Source: Desmodesmus armatus
Lineage: Eukaryota; Chlorophyta; Chlorophyceae; Sphaeropleales; Scenedesmaceae
Reading direction: 5' to 3'
Length of the DNA: 64,000 bases
NCBI GenBank assembly: GCA_007449985.2
Contig: VIIQ02000217.1
Location: 85,938-149,937, forward strand
Shown: positions 20,300 to 31,691 of the stretch, one piece after another
Numbering within the stretch: the stretch's first letter is position 1
How the letters are laid out: every line of letters begins with the position of its first letter
The notes under the pieces: model-generated
What the model was told of the DNA's origin: nothing
Databases searched by the model: none
What the model saw: only the letters and a program-made list of their open reading frames with translations
Program-made: the position numbers and the translations under genes

Positions 20300-23200
20300 A
20301 TGTCTGAGAAGCCAACCATGGAGCTATTCCAAGATATCAGCAACCAACATCCACAAAAACAGCATCAGCCTGTGCTGAAGACCTTTGAACGCAGGCGCAG
20401 AGTGGTGGGTCGCCTCAGGGCCTGAGCACTGGCATACGTGTCCGCACTGGACTCTACCCCAGCCCTGACCCTTCTGCTGCACATGCAGGCTACCATACCT
20501 GAAGGTTCTGCAGCTCTGTCTGATGATGATGACTTCAATTGCAGCCCCAGCACACAGCAGACAGCAAGCTGTTCCCACTCCTACGCCAACAGTCCAACAG
20601 CACCAGCAACAGTGTCAGGCCTGTCAAAGCGGGGCAGGCGCAGTTCTGTCCTGCGAGGAGCTGCACTGCCTGGTCACCTGCTGTTCAGCAGCCATGTGCA
20701 CACCTCGCGCTCCCTGCTGCTGGCCAAGATGTCCAAAGCACGCCGGAAAGCATACCTAGCTTACACGCAGCAGATGGCTGAGTACTTTGCTGAGGTGGGC
20801 AGCCTCTGTCTGCCCGCACTCACTAGATTTTCATGTAGAGTCTGCGCTACGCCTGCCGCCCCCAATGTCTAGCGCTAGCTCACCTGCCTGCTGAGGTCAA
20901 CCTGCCACTGCAGTGCACAGCTGCTGGAGGTAGTCAAACCAGACTGCATCCAACCCTGTCACAGCAGCAGTAGCACGCCAAGAGCGGCATAACATCATCC
21001 TCTGAGTGGGCTCACCAGACACCCACCCATGTCACTGTCTGGGTGTGATCTGCAGGTTGATCAGTTTGAGCTGGTGGTCGAGAGCCCGACAGCTGCCACA
21101 GACAGCAAAGCACGCTCCAGGCTGCCAGCAGGGTCCGACTCAGGTGTGTTTCACTTTGACCGCCTTGTGGCATGGCACCTGAAGCCTAGACTGCTGTCGA
21201 GGCCAGCGTGGGGCCATCTACTGGTAGCTTCCATTGACGCCAGTGCTGACGTCCTTGCCTTGCAGGTACAACCCCCATGCTTCAGCAGCAGCAGTACAGT
21301 AGCATCACACCAGCTGCAGCGGACTCAGCAGAGGTAGCAGCAGCCAGCCCGCTGTTGCCTGCATCAGCGCTGCACTCCGCCACGCCAGCATCCGCTGCAC
21401 CCTCCCACAACAGCAGCATCCTTGCGTCAGAGGAGGCAGCAGCTGACTCCCTGTGGGCCGCCTCACCCGAGCCAGTAGCCCTGCTGGCATGGGTGCAGCC
21501 CACACACCCACAGTGCCGTCACACTCGCCGGCAAGCTCAGTGTCTCTGACAGGAGCAGCAGCAGCCAACCTGTGCGCAGTGACACCAGCGGCCTCACAGC
21601 CTGCAACGCCGGCAGCAGCAGCGTCAACAGCCTCGCCCCTGTGGCAGCCACAATCCAGCAGCAGTGGATCCTCTCTGGCAGGGGCAACACAGGTTGTGAC
21701 GGACACACCAGCTGAGCTAGCAGCGCTGGCAGTACTGCAGGCCGGTGTGAGCCGGCTGTCACTAACTACCGGCAGCAGCAGTGAAGGGCCCAGCTTAGCA
21801 GCCAGCACACCTGCAGGGCAGGACCTGCCATCTGCAGCCCTGGTTGCTGCTGCTGGTGATGGTGCAGCAAGCGATGGTGGTGATGATGGCAGTGAGCTGC
21901 TGGCAGCGACCCCAGCCAACCTGGCTGGCAGTGAGCTGCAGGTGCATGCAGCCTCCCAGGCAGAAGCTCGTCAGCAGTCGGGACTGCCAGGAAGGCCTAC
22001 ACGAAGCCAGCGCGCCAGCAGCAGTGGCCGCAGCAGCCTGGCAGCAGTGACACCAGCAGCAGCATTTGCTGACGCCACCCCAATATCAGACAGCAGTCAA
22101 CATAGGCCCAGCCAACTTGGGTTGAGCCTGGTGTCCAGCACGCCTGCGGCCACGCAGCAGGCAGATATGCAGCAGTTGATGCAGCAGATGCAGGACATGC
22201 TGCTTGCTGCCACAACGCCAGCAGCACAGAGCTGCGACCAGGCGCTGCCGGCACAGCAGCTGCAGCAGGGTGAGGAGCAGGGGCTGCAGTGTGCAGGCAG
22301 CACTACTGGGGCTGCTGCTGCTGCTGCTGCAAGGAAACTTGCTGGTCAGCAGCACAAGCGCTCACAGAAGCAAAAGCAGCATCAAAAAGCAGAGCGGAAA
22401 AATCAGACCAGCCCAGCAGCTGCAGCAGATGTTGATGTTGATGCCGACATCGGCATAACTGCCGCGGCAGACGAGCTGCAGCGTCAGGTGCAGGAGCAGG
22501 CCGGCCTTGCTGAGCAGCACTACCAGGCCTGGCTGCAGCGGCAGGCACAGGAGGCTGCCGCAGCTGAGCTGAAGGCGTTGGAGCTGGAGGCCAGTGCAGA
22601 CGCAGCACTGACACCCCTGCAGCAGATGCTCAAGGCCTGTGGGCAGCAGGTGAGGGCCATTCCTTTTCGTGTGTGTGTGTGCGGGGGGGGGGGGGGGTAT
22701 TATGAGTCAGCACACAGTTGGCCACTGTGCATAGCCCTGTCATTAAACCATATTGCAATAGCCAGGCAAACCCCTGCAAATGGGGATGCCGTTTAGGTGG
22801 TTTGCGCAACCTGCACGGGATGAAGACCAGCGTCTACATGAGCCTTCTGAGTGTTGGGCTGCTGCTGCTGCTAAAGCCGGCATGTCTGCATGTGTTGCCA
22901 CAATGTGTTGTGTTGTGTGTGTTGCAGGTGTCCCTGCAAGATATTCCCAGCATGCGTGACTTCCTGGCAGATGTGGTGGACCTCAGGGATGTGAGTGGAC
23001 CAGCTGACGAGGATGCGGAGGCTGGCTGATCCACATGGCATGTCTGGTTAGCGCAAGCTGCTGTGTGTAGTGCCTGATGGATGATGGACCCTGCAGCCCA
23101 GCCACACCGCAGCGCTGTGCCAGTAGCGCTGCTGGCATCATGGCATACGAGTGGCAAGCTGGGTGTGCAGTTGCGCCGCTTACTATTCCTGTTTTCTCAA

Positions 23201-26154
23201 GTCAACAGCATGCAGAGGTCCCACGGTGGGGTTGTCTCTAAGACGCCTTTGCAGTCACACAGCTTGCAGGCCCCTGCCCTTTTGCCCTTCCACGAACCTA
23301 CACACTACAGCACTGAACACCATTGCCCCCCCCCCTCCCACATCCAACCCCACTCGACCCCAGGTTGTCAAGATAGGCGAGGGCACCTACGGGGAGGCGT
23401 TCAAGTCCGGCCAGGTTGTGTTCAAATTTGTGCCGATGGAGGGCCCCAACCTCGTCAATGGCTGGCCGCAGAAGGGTGCTGCTGACCTGCTGGGTGAGGC
23501 AATCATCGCCCTGGCCCTCACTGACCTGCGCCAGGACAGGGACGACGCAGGTGAGGCAGCTAGGAGTAGCTGCAAGGGAAGTGGACACAGTGGGTGGGTG
23601 GGTGGGGAGGGGTGGGTGGGAGTGGGCGGATGGGTGGGTGTGTGGGGGGGGCGGGTGGGTGGGTGGGTGGGAGTGGGTGGGGTGGGTGGGAGTGGGTGGG
23701 TGGGTGGGTGGTTGGGGGTGGGTGGGTGGGTGGGCTGCATGGGGGAGTGAGTGCGTCATGCCCACACACAGCGGCAGAGCTTGAGGCTGGGGCTGAGGCT
23801 GTACAATATTGTACAGTGTCAACCCCAGCTTCAGGTACCGTGAGTCTCTGTATGGAGCATCACGCGCCCACTTCCACCATGCAGCCCTCAAGCGTCAAGT
23901 TCTACATCTGTATGTGTGCATCATGCGCTCCCACTAGGGGCATCACTCCCACTAGGGGCATCACTGGTCTTCTCGGGCTGATAGGGACCGTGCACACAGG
24001 CCGCACCCGTGATGATGCGATACTTGTCCACAGATGCACCAGCCCTGTTGTCATGGGAAGGCGGGGCGCCTGACTGCATGCGAGCCACCCACCGGCGGCG
24101 ATGAGCGTATCCAACCGCCTCCTGGGCCACGCGGCCCCAACACATGTGTGTCTCCTTCTTTGCTTGCAGGAGCTCTGCACGCCAGCTACACAGACGCATT
24201 TGTGCAGACACACAGGGTGGGCGTGTGCCGCGGGCCCTACCCTGCTGCCTTCATCAAGGCCTGGAAGGCCTGGGACAAGCGCAACAAGTCTGAGAACGAT
24301 GCCATTGGTGGCCTGCCTGACGACCAGCTGTATGCGGTGTTTGCCATGGCCAACTGTGGCCGCGACCTTGAGGGCTACCAGCTGCAGGGCTACGAGCAAG
24401 TCAGGAGCCTCATGCTGCAGGTGCAGTCCTGACCCCACCCGAGTATGGTGTCGTCCGTGTGCAGCATGTGCATGCACATATGTCACAACGTGTGGGGTAC
24501 CCGAGGGCTGTTATGGGGGCTTGCACACGGGCAGAGGGCTACAAGCGCATGGGATGGCAGCGGAGCAGGGTGGCGTGTGTTGTTGTGATGGACGGGGCAT
24601 TTTGAAGCAGTGTGTGCTGAACATTGTGCAGAAGTCCTGCACAGCTTGAGGAGACAAGCATGATGCTGTCACTAAATCAGTACTGGATGCTAGGCTTGCT
24701 TGCTGAATCGTGCTGTGGTTTGGGCAACTGATTAGGAGTGGCATCAGCAGATGTCAGCTGCACTGTCAGGACGGGTGCTGCTTGCGCTCTTCTTGGCATC
24801 GCAGATTGCGGCCATGACTGTCCCCGTCCCCTCTCCTACATCAGTGTGAACATCTGCTGCTGTGTGTTGCTTGTGTGTGCAGACAGCGCTGGCGCTGGCA
24901 GTGGCAGAGGAGGCGCTGGCGTTTGAGCACAGGGACCTGCATGTAAGACCGCAGCGCTTGTGATTTCAGCTGGCTATGTGCTGCTATGGGGGTGGCGTGC
25001 ATGCCATATGGCCCTTTTTCAATCAAGCAGCTGTAGAAGTGATGCCATGAGTGAGCACTCCACTGCCCACTGCACTAGGAATAGGCCATGACCAAGGGAA
25101 ACCTTTCGCCGTAAGATACCGTTATTGACAGCTCAGTCAAGCTGAGTCATGGCTTACACCACACAGCTGCGCTACTGACACTTGAGCGACGCCTCCCTTG
25201 ACAGCTTGTTGTGTTTGGCCTGCAGTGGGGCAACATCATGCTCAGCCCACCGGAGGGCACACACATCACTGCACGCCTGAAGGGCTGCAGTATCCGCGTG
25301 CGAGCCGAGGGGGCTAGGTGAGCTTGTGCTGCAGCTGTGTGTGCCTGTGCAAAGGACTCCAAGAGAGGTGGACAGGCATGCTCCATGCATGCTCAACCAC
25401 CATGTATTGCGTGGCTGCTTTCCAAAGTGCAAGCAGGGTGCTGTATCATAGCCTTCCCTCTGCTGCATCATGTGCACAACTCACTTGTGGGTGCTGTGGT
25501 GTCCACTTGCATGTGTCTGCTGCCCTGTGTTTGTGCTGGATGCGTGCAGGGTGCGTCTCATTGACTTTACTGCCAGCCGTCTGCAGACGCCAGGTGGTGA
25601 CGTGGTGTTCTGCGACTTGGAGGCAGAGTACGGCATTTTCGACGGCCCCAAGGGACAGCCGCAGTTTGAGACATACAGGTGCGCCCTCACACGAGCATCA
25701 GCTGTATTTACATACAGTTTCGCGTTGTAGGCTCACACAGCCCATCGTCTGGCCGGTACATTTGCGAGCTTGTTGATGGGAACCCATGGTGATGGTTGCT
25801 GCATGCCGCCCGCTTGACATGCAAGAAGGCTGCCGCAGTGTGCGTCCGATTCTGCCGTTCGATTGCTGCTGTTGCTGCTGCTACAGGCGCATGCGCAAGC
25901 TGACGCGCAAGGACTGGGCGGGCAACCACTCTGGCACGAACGTGTTGTGGATGCTATACCTGACAGAGCTGCTGCTCAGCAGTGAGAAGCCCATCCCCGG
26001 AGCAACGGCGGCACAGAAGCGGAACCTACGAGAGTTCAAGAAGCGGCTTGGAGGCTACAACAACTGCAGTGAAGTGATTGTGATGAGCTGTTTGAAGGCC
26101 TCTGGGCCAGTGTGTGAAAGTGGCAGCAGCACCCCAACCAGTGGGGCCGACTGA
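20300..26154 (+). CDS. HASPIN: Haspin-type histone H3 kinase
   Basis: Haspin phosphorylates Thr3 of histone H3 at mitotic centromeres, which recruits the chromosomal passenger complex. Eleven exons: 20300-20404, 20489-20794, 21056-21143, 21266-22649, 22928-22990, 23364-23550, 24170-24420, 24883-24942, 25226-25317, 25550-25678 and 25887-26154, about 977 aa. The kinase domain starts near residue 650: glycine loop GEGTYGEAF, Lys670 in VFKFVPMEG, catalytic loop HRDLHWGN (Asp813), and metal site LIDFT (Asp851) with haspin's DFT in place of DFG. The pre-kinase segment PLQQMLKACGQ and the N-terminal motif EYFAEVDQFELVVESP match my recollection of plant haspins. Between these lies a long Ala/Ser/Gln-rich region with about ten TPA repeats. 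Exon 4 needs one base at 21479-21481. The gene is convergent with PPT1. Confidence 0.93.
23580..23755 (+). repeat. GGTGGGTG minisatellite in haspin intron 6
   Basis: About 175 bp consist almost entirely of GGTGGGTGGGTG, GGAGTGGGTGG and similar units on the coding strand. It begins roughly 30 bp after the exon 6 donor. The density of G3 runs gives strong G-quadruplex potential in the nascent RNA. Confidence 0.9.
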
Positions 26155-27010
26155 ATGCCGCCCATGAGCTTTACTGGTGATGGCAGCAGTTGCAGGTCAC
26201 CAACAGGGGTACATACAGGGTACATGCGGTATGTATCCCCCTGTACCCCACTGACCATCTGTTGCACGAAGGGTGTCTTCACAGCACTCTGCTTTGAGGC
26301 TAGCGTGTGTGAAGTGACATGTTGAAAACTTTGCAAGACAGGGCACAAAGACGACCACGTACCACGCCCCATTGGCCAATACAGAAACCAGACACTAAAC
26401 TACCTGCCATGCCAGGCTATGACTATGGTGCGACATGCGTTTGTGGCAACACAGAAGGTGCTGCACTTGATAACAAGAAGACATCAGAAGACAGTCAGCA
26501 GCAACAGCCGCTAAACGATTGCTGCCATGCAGCTGCAACACAACACGGTCACACACAGCGCTGCTAGAAAACATCAACTCGCCATTGTTGCCAGTGACTG
26601 GCGGCCCTGAACTTGTCTGCCAACTAGAGGAGCCCAGTACCCAGTTGCCTTGCACAGCATCAGCACACTTGCAGTAATTTTCAAACACTTGGCAAGACCC
26701 CAGTAATGGTGCCAAGCACCGAAGCCACACCAACAAGCTGGGTGAACATGTAGCTGTACATGTACCATACATACATTGGCTCATGCAACTGCACAACTGC
26801 AACACATGATGAAAAACGGACCACACGGCGCGCCCAAGCCTGAAGCCACATACAACTAACACTGCACAAGTCGAGTGGCTGCGCAGTCAGGTAGCTGCAT
26901 GAAGGGGGCCATGAAGCCACTATGCTACTTGAGGACTCAGCCAACACACTCTGCCCTTCAGATGCATGTGGCATTTCCTCTTGTACCAACTCCTGTATCC
27001 AACATGCACT
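26155..27010. other. Convergent 3' region between haspin and PPT1
   Basis: These 856 bp lie between two stop codons and hold the 3' UTRs of both genes. I see no open frame with a recognisable product and no clear algal TGTAA polyadenylation signal. Confidence 0.45.
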
Positions 27011-28080
27011 TCAACTCTGTGGGCTGCTGTCTGCCAGGTATTTGGCGATGATCTCCTGCCTGAACCACTTGATGCTGAACTGCATGTGCTCCCCAGGGGC
27101 TGACTCCAACAGCAGACCACCAGCCTCATGCAGCCGCCGCAGCCCAATCCTGCAGCACAAAGCAGCAGGACAGCACGTCACCATGTGCATGCCGCTAGCA
27201 CTGCTGATCAGGGCGTTGAGGACTACCTGTAGCTTGGCGACAGTCCACAGGAGGGATTTCTGGGTGAAGTTTACACTGGTGGAAGCGTGAGGGCCACAAA
27301 GGGCAACATTTGTGTGGTACAGTGTGAAGCACAGCGCTTGCAACGATGGGATGGCACTATGACCCCATTAACCCCTAGCTCCCTTGTGGGTTGCACGGCT
27401 CCGCCATGCCCAATTTCAGTAGTTGTGACTATTCTGCAGCCACCCACACACTAGCTGTTCTGTGCAAGTGCAGGGCGAGTGTCAGTCAGCACACTGCATC
27501 AGCAATAATGCTCACCAATCCTGCTTGAAGATGTCCTGGTCAAACACAGACACCAACTCCTTGCCATCCCAGAAGCTGAACCATGCAGAGTCACGAGGAA
27601 CGACTGCGTAGCAGCAGACAGGACAGCACAGCACAGCACAGCAGGCATCAACCACTGCTTGAGCGCTTGACTTCACTACTAAGAAAAATGCAGTGTGACG
27701 CGCTGGAGGCCTGTGTTGCTGGCCTACGGTAGTGGGGCCGGGTTAGGCTCCCAAGAAAGCCCCGGCACATGCGCACGCCATCCGTCAGCACCGGTCCCTG
27801 TTCCAGCAACAGCCTTGCTCATACGCTGCAAAGCTTATAACACACAGACTGCAGGATGGAATGCAGGTCCACAACACAGCTAGTACATCATGCACGGCGG
27901 CCGCTGCTGTTGCATCAGCTCCGCTCACACCTGTTGTGTCATCCTCAAACCTATACAGCACCAGGCGTGTGAGTGAGGCCAGGTTGTCTGCATATGTTGA
28001 GTCCTTGTCCTCATGCTCATTGTTGATGTCTGGCAGGAAGATGTTGTTGTGCAGGTACACCTCAAGGTTGTTGGGGTCCT

Positions 28081-28112
<32 letters not shown>

Positions 28113-30142
28113 TCATCACATCCACCCAAACCTTGTCAGATTCAACACCCTCCCTTCCCTTCCCGTAATCGCCTGTTGCTTCTGTCTGAACCCCCTTCCT
28201 CAGGCATTCTTCCTGCCTGCCTCCTGGAGGCGAGGATGATCCTGGCTCTACTCTAGTGTAACACCCAGACTCGGCTTCCTGTCTTGCCCCTATTTGTCCC
28301 TGGTTGCCTGCTGAGTCCACTCTACTCTCTCCAATCACGCACACCCCGTTCTCCCCCTGCACCCCCCCCCTTACCTTGAAGTACTGTGCCTGCACCAGGT
28401 TCTCCCTCACCCAGGGTGCATAGGCCCGTGACCCAGCAGCACCTGCATGGCACTGCAGGCCGTTGCCGCCACGCCTGTCAGGTCTGTGCTGCAGCCTGGT
28501 GTGTTGGACACACCCTGGTGCTGACCACCCAGTGTGATCAGGCTGTGGATGGGAGGCAGCTGGTGGCCACAGCGCTGCACGACAGCCTGCAGGTGGCAAA
28601 CAAGGGCTGAAGCGGTTGGCATCAAGCCTTGATGGATCTATTTGATGCTTCTCAAGCCGCAGCAGTTGGGGGGCAGCTGCGCAGCATCAGCAGCACCCCT
28701 AGAAAAGGCAGCTGATATGGAGGGCTGACAGAGTCATGCGGCAGCACTGGGTACAGCGGCACCAGAAAGGAGGACTGAATGAGTGCATCAAACAGGGCTG
28801 CCACCATTGACGTGTGGGTGTCCTTCTGCTGCCGGCATAGCAACCAAACACAGCGACAGCGCCGGCTAGACAGGCACCAAGGCATCTGATCTGCAAGGGA
28901 GGGACACAGCATACCAAGCACACCGGTGGCAAACCTATGGCGAGAACACTAAAAGTTTGTGTAGACCCCGACACATCAGGTGATTGATTGTGTTTGCCGG
29001 CGCACTCACCCTCAAGAACTGTCCGCCCTGTGAGAAGCCGACCATGTTGAACCCACCCCGCAGCTCCTGGAGCTTTCCTAGCTGCCTGCACACGTCAGCC
29101 ACCTGAGCATTTAGATTGCCTGCAGGGCATGACACACAGCACAGGCACAAGCACAAGCACGGCACCAAACACAGAATGTGAGTGTGTGCATTGTTGCACT
29201 GCCTGCACACCCCAGACACCTTTGCATTTGAATTGCCTGCAGGCCACGACACAGGCGCAGGCACATGCACGGCACCAAGGACATAGTGTCAGTGTGTCCT
29301 GGCCAGGCGAGGTGAGGGTGCTGTGCGGCAGAGTCTCAGGGGCTTGCACGCTGCCCACGACAGCAGCAGCACAGCTTTACGCTACTGACAGGTTATACAG
29401 ATGAAAGGGAAACACCATCCAGAATCACACATGTCTTGGGCAGCAAATTCACGATGTGGCACCTAAGGCATGGATGTGCTGCTTCCAAACTGAGGTCCCT
29501 GCCAGGCATATACTTGCCTGGGCACATACTTTATGCAGTTGCAGTGAGGTTGCACATAGTCAGACCTTGAGACACACATATGGCCATCTAGCACGCAGCG
29601 GCCCAGGCACAAAACATGCATGCCTGGCTGTCTATCCTGCTGACAGCCAAGCCTTGAAGGGCTCTCCCTGCAGCAGTAGGTGCCCACCATAGAAGGAGCT
29701 CCAGATGTCCTTGTACTCTCCTGCACCGGTTGCGATGCTGTACACAAACACTCCCAGCTCGTCCTCAATCAGCTTTTGATGCTGCCAATGCTGCCCAAGC
29801 TGCAGCAGCTGTCACCCATGCCTGTGTGACAGACGCAGGCAGGACAGCGGGACCAGTGATGCCTGCAGCCAAGGTGTGCGAGTGGTTGAGACGCATGAAG
29901 TGATGCTGCTGAGGGTGGTGGAGGGCAAGGGAGGTACGGCTGACACGCATGCGCTCCGCCTTACAGAGCGCCCCACTCTCACCATGCCACAACACAACGG
30001 GAAGGGCGGCCCCTTCTGATCCTGACAGGTCAGCAGCACCCGTAACAGTGAAAGAATCAGAAGCAACACGCCCTGCCATCACCACAGGGCTAAGAAAGTA
30101 AAGCGTAACCAACACTGGTAGCAGCCTGGACATCAGCGCCAT
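27011..30142 (-). CDS. PPT1: Palmitoyl-protein thioesterase 1
   Basis: This is a lysosomal/vacuolar alpha/beta-hydrolase that removes thioester-linked fatty acids from cysteine residues during protein turnover. Seven minus-strand exons: 30142-29983, 29821-29688, 29119-29010, 28586-28375, 28078-27931, 27603-27516 and 27149-27011, about 330 aa against about 306 in human. Residues 1-23 form a signal peptide. LPVVLWHGMGDSCC is the family's N-terminal signature. The nucleophile is Ser128 in GFSQGGQ, and GGQHQGV follows. The catalytic His is probably His306 in GEHMQFS, and the acid probably lies in FEDDTT. Exon 2 (TTTT, 29774-29777) and exon 4 (CCC, 28425-28427) each lack one base, and the family alignment and splice phases show where. 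A partial duplicate of exon 3 lies in intron 2. Confidence 0.94.
28080..28113 (-). repeat. CTG repeat forming a splice acceptor
   Basis: About eleven CAG triplets on the plus strand read CTG on the coding strand and run straight into the CAG acceptor of PPT1 exon 5 at 28078. The repeat replaces the usual polypyrimidine tract. Confidence 0.9.
29201..29270 (-). repeat. Partial duplicate of PPT1 exon 3 and its acceptor
   Basis: The CTGCAG acceptor and about 38 bp of exon 3 starting at 29119 have a diverged second copy starting at 29236, 117 bp upstream in the gene. The copy reads GNSNAKVSGVCRQ, against GNLNAQVADVCRQ in the true exon, and upstream intron sequence is duplicated too. The frame stays open from the copy into the true exon. 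Confidence 0.8.
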
Positions 30143-30634
30143 GTGTGCGTTGGTTGGGATACAGTAGGACTGAAGCGATCAGTGGTGAACAGATCCTCCC
30201 TGCCTCTCGTGTCGCAACAGACCTGCAACACAAGCTGTGCGAGATCACGTTTTATGTGATGTGTCCATTGCGTCTACGCGTAAGTGTGTGGTTCATGTCG
30301 GTTGACACCACGTGTTGCATATGACAACAAAGTGAGGTACTGCAGGGTGAAAGATGAAAGGGGACAGGGTTGACACCCTATTTAAGTGCATGTGATATGG
30401 TTGCTTGCCCTGTCGTCGGGCGCTGGCAGGCTTGCGGTCACCGGCGAAGGAACCCTGATGCAGTACCGACCCAGCCCAACCTTGGCCAATCCTTTTGGCC
30501 ACTGCAGTTGGCATGCAGGTGCTTGCACAACCAGCCTGCCTTGCACTTTACTTGCAATACTGGGAGGGCATGGGACAAAAACACAGCAAAGGGGGATGAC
30601 TACGTGCTTTGCTAGAGGGTTACCAGTCCCTTCT
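30143..30634. other. PPT1 5' flank, no further gene
   Basis: This is presumably the PPT1 promoter and 5' UTR. I see no conserved open frame and no distinct promoter motif. Confidence 0.4.
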
Positions 30635-30707
30635 GGGATCCTGCTTGCAAGGCCAAGGAAGGGATCCTGCTTGCAAGGCCAAGGGATCCTGCTTGCAAGG
30701 CCAAGGA
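30635..30707. repeat. Three tandem copies of a 22-26 bp unit
   Basis: GGGATCCTGCTTGCAAGGCC begins at about 30635, 30661 and 30683, each copy followed by AAG-rich spacers. It abuts the inverted-repeat element on its right. Confidence 0.9.
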
Positions 30708-30712
30708 GGGGT

Positions 30713-31378
30713 TTTGACTCCACTAGGTACATGTAGCAAGTGTGGTGGCGGACGTGTACCCCTGTGTACCTAAGGGTACTGATTGCACCACCATGAAGCT
30801 CTTGTGACGCTGAGTCTGAATCCGTTGAGCAGGTATTTTAAGGTACATTAAGGTACGTCAAGGTGCCAGGTACGGGCGTAGCGGCCATGGCAGGCCAAGC
30901 CACGGTACATTCAAGGTACAAGGTGGCCTCCTGTGGCCTGTACCTAAGTGTACTCACGAGTGTACTGAAGTGTACTTAAGGGTTGTAATGGCTTATAGTC
31001 TTACATATGGCAGAGGAGCGCATGTAAATGCATCAAATGATCGTATACACTGTATAGAATCCTCTCGTAGCATCAGTACTGCAGGAATGCGCCTACAGCG
31101 GTTGGGTACGTGGGGCATCACATCCCATTGTACCTAAGGCCCTGGCCTTAGGTACACAGGGGTACAAAATACAGCTGCTGTGCTGGGTGCTCAACACTCT
31201 TAGGTACAAAGTACAGCCCAGCACGGGCAGGAACTGTAGCCGTAAGGTATTTAGGTGTACTCAAGGGGGGGTGGGGTTTTTTGTCCAACATATGATATAT
31301 CTGCCGTGACACATTCCTTAGGTACACAGGGGTACACGTCTGCCACCACACTTGCTACATGTACCTAGTGGAGTCAAG
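30713..31378. mobile_element. MITE-like inverted-repeat element
   Basis: The 63-bp arms at 30713-30775 and 31316-31378 are reverse complements with one mismatch; the outer end reads TTGACTCCACTAGGTACATG. The interior of about 540 bp has no coding capacity and is studded with GTACCTAAG, AAGGTAC and GTGTACT motifs in both orientations, like subterminal transposase-binding repeats. I could not identify an unambiguous target duplication, because the flanks remain partly complementary (G-rich left, C-rich right). A non-autonomous DNA transposon is the best reading. Confidence 0.75.
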
Positions 31379-31691
31379 ACCCCCCTGAGCTACTCCCAAC
31401 AGTCCAAAGCCTCTGGATGTTGAGCTCCACCGCCTTTCACAGTCAAAAAGCGTTCGTTCATTCAAAGGTTCAAAGGTGAGGGCAAAGACTCATCAATGGC
31501 CAAGTCACTCACAACTCAAACTCCCAGGACCTGGACATATCTTAAACCACCGCACACCTGGAGCCCTCGCAAAAGCTCTGTCACGTCTACTTGGGTGATG
31601 GAGCAGGTCTTAATTTATGCTAATGCCCACTCTATCCCTTTCTGACGTCGTCGTCCGTCCCAGGATTATGCGCTTCTGATCTGATGTGGCG
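31379..31691. other. Spacer between inverted-repeat element and next gene
   Basis: No feature is recognised. It probably contains the promoter and 5' UTR of the gene starting at 31692. Confidence 0.35.

Noticed and set aside
21453..22796. A separate 447-codon plus-strand gene with TPA repeats
   Set aside because: It is haspin exon 4 after the missing base at 21480, with intron read-through at its end. Flanking exon phases join it to the kinase.
23298..23891. A Pro/His/Thr-rich minus-strand protein (THPPTHPP repeats)
   Set aside because: It is the complement of the G-rich minisatellite in a haspin intron.
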